Assembly (NCBI GenBank): GCA_016841325.1
Contig: JAENZJ010000017.1
Location: 20,547-84,546 of the forward strand
Direction: 5' to 3'
DNA: 64,000 nucleotides
DNA from: Thermincola carboxydiphila
Lineage (GTDB): Bacteria > Bacillota > Thermincolia > Thermincolales > UBA2595
This document shows, piece by piece, positions 63,737-64,000 of this stretch (position 1 is its first letter; the number at the start of each line of letters is the position of its first letter). The notes below the pieces were generated by a model that was not told the DNA's origin, did no database searches, and worked only from the letters and a program-made list of their open reading frames with translations. The position numbers were made by a program, and so were the translations under genes.

Positions 63737-64000
63737 ATGGGTAAAATCCGTGTATATGAATTAGCGAAAGAACTGCATCTTGAAAGTAAAGAATTGATAC
63801 GGAGACTTGCCGATATTGGAATAGATGTAAAGAACCATATGAGTACACTGGAAGATGAAGAAGTACTCAAAGCCCGTAAAATTATGGGACAGGACAAAAA
63901 GGGACCGGCTTCAGGGCACGAAGGCAGGCCCCAGGGTGCCAGGCCAGAAGGCAGGCCCCAGGGTGCCAGGCCAGAAGGCAGGCCTCAGGGGGCACGTCCC
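63737..64000 (+). CDS. infB: Translation initiation factor IF-2, N-terminal part (cut by window end)
   Basis: Only the first 88 codons are inside the window; the frame stays open to base 64000. Residues 1-53 are the IF2 N-terminal subdomain ([33 protein letters not shown]). A Gly/Arg/Pro/Gln linker begins at about residue 62 with three copies of EGRPQGARP. Such linkers are common in IF-2 but are usually not exact repeats. The start ATG has GGGGGTGAAAGG upstream. The GTPase core lies beyond the window. Confidence 0.95.
   Translation, partial: MGKIRVYELAKELHLESKELIRRLADIGIDVKNHMSTLEDEEVLKARKIMGQDKKGPASGHEGRPQGARPEGRPQGARPEGRPQGARP
63920..64000 (+). repeat. infB: 27-base tandem repeat in infB linker
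   Basis: Three consecutive 27-base units start at 63920, 63947 and 63974. The first two are identical; the third differs at a few bases near its end. Each encodes EGRPQGARP. The array may continue past the window end. Confidence 0.9.

Overview
The window is a single, almost uninterrupted run of co-directional (+ strand) core genes from a motile Gram-positive bacterium. The order topA-trmFO-xerC-hslV-hslU-codY, then the long fla/che block, then rpsB-tsf-pyrH-frr-uppS-cdsA-dxr-rseP-proS-polC-rimP-nusA-rnpM-L7Ae-infB is essentially the Bacillus subtilis order. CodY, PolC, FliY, CheC/CheD, FlbD and SigD all point to Firmicutes. Extra genes (ispG in the rseP-proS interval, a clostridial two-[4Fe-4S] ferredoxin, DUF342, DUF6115 and MltG-like genes at the end of the flagellar block) together with moderate base composition suggest an anaerobic Clostridia of the Peptococcaceae/Desulfotomaculum type. 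The genus cannot be fixed from sequence alone.

Layout. 1-7125: end of topA, trmFO, a hemolysin III-type membrane protein, xerC, the HslVU protease and the global regulator CodY. 7126-7885: about 760 bases without a protein gene, holding a MITE-like inverted-repeat element, a GC-rich repeat-like stretch, a promoter, and a c-di-GMP-I (GEMM) riboswitch. The riboswitch has a visible terminator/antiterminator switch in front of flgB. 7886-40842: a flagellar/chemotaxis supercluster of 38 genes: basal body, export gate, hook, C-ring, FlhF/FlhG, a PilZ c-di-GMP receptor, CheB/A/W/C/D/Y, SigD and four accessory genes. 40843-44600: rpsB-tsf and pyrH-frr-PASTA-like-ferredoxin. 44601-54075: isoprenoid and lipid genes (uppS, cdsA, dxr, ispG), rseP, proS, a glycosyltransferase and an MgtC-like protein. 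54100-60640: polC, then a three-gene partner-switching module (PP2C phosphatase, kinase-like ATPase, STAS protein). 60641-64000: the rimP-nusA-rnpM-L7Ae-infB operon, truncated in infB by the window end.

How it works together. The flagellar block can supply most of the basal body, hook, switch, export apparatus and a Bacillus-type chemotaxis core. CheR, receptors, filament genes, flgM and stator genes are not here. c-di-GMP appears to act twice: the riboswitch should terminate transcription of the whole operon when the nucleotide is abundant, and the PilZ protein should brake assembled motors.

The protein genes are mostly ordinary. The non-routine material is in RNA/DNA structure and low-complexity extensions: an oversized riboswitch arm, a ~258-base imperfect palindrome inside the operon before fliK, a 75-base hairpin between flgB and flgC, a possible three-way-junction RNA before flgE, an SH3-like segment in FlgD, a ~200-residue acidic/tyrosine-rich then lysine-rich tail on NusA, and 27-base tandem repeats in infB. 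I found no CRISPR array, tRNA, rRNA, intact transposase or phage gene. No wholly new multi-gene system is evident; the RNA elements and the partner-switching module are the best leads.
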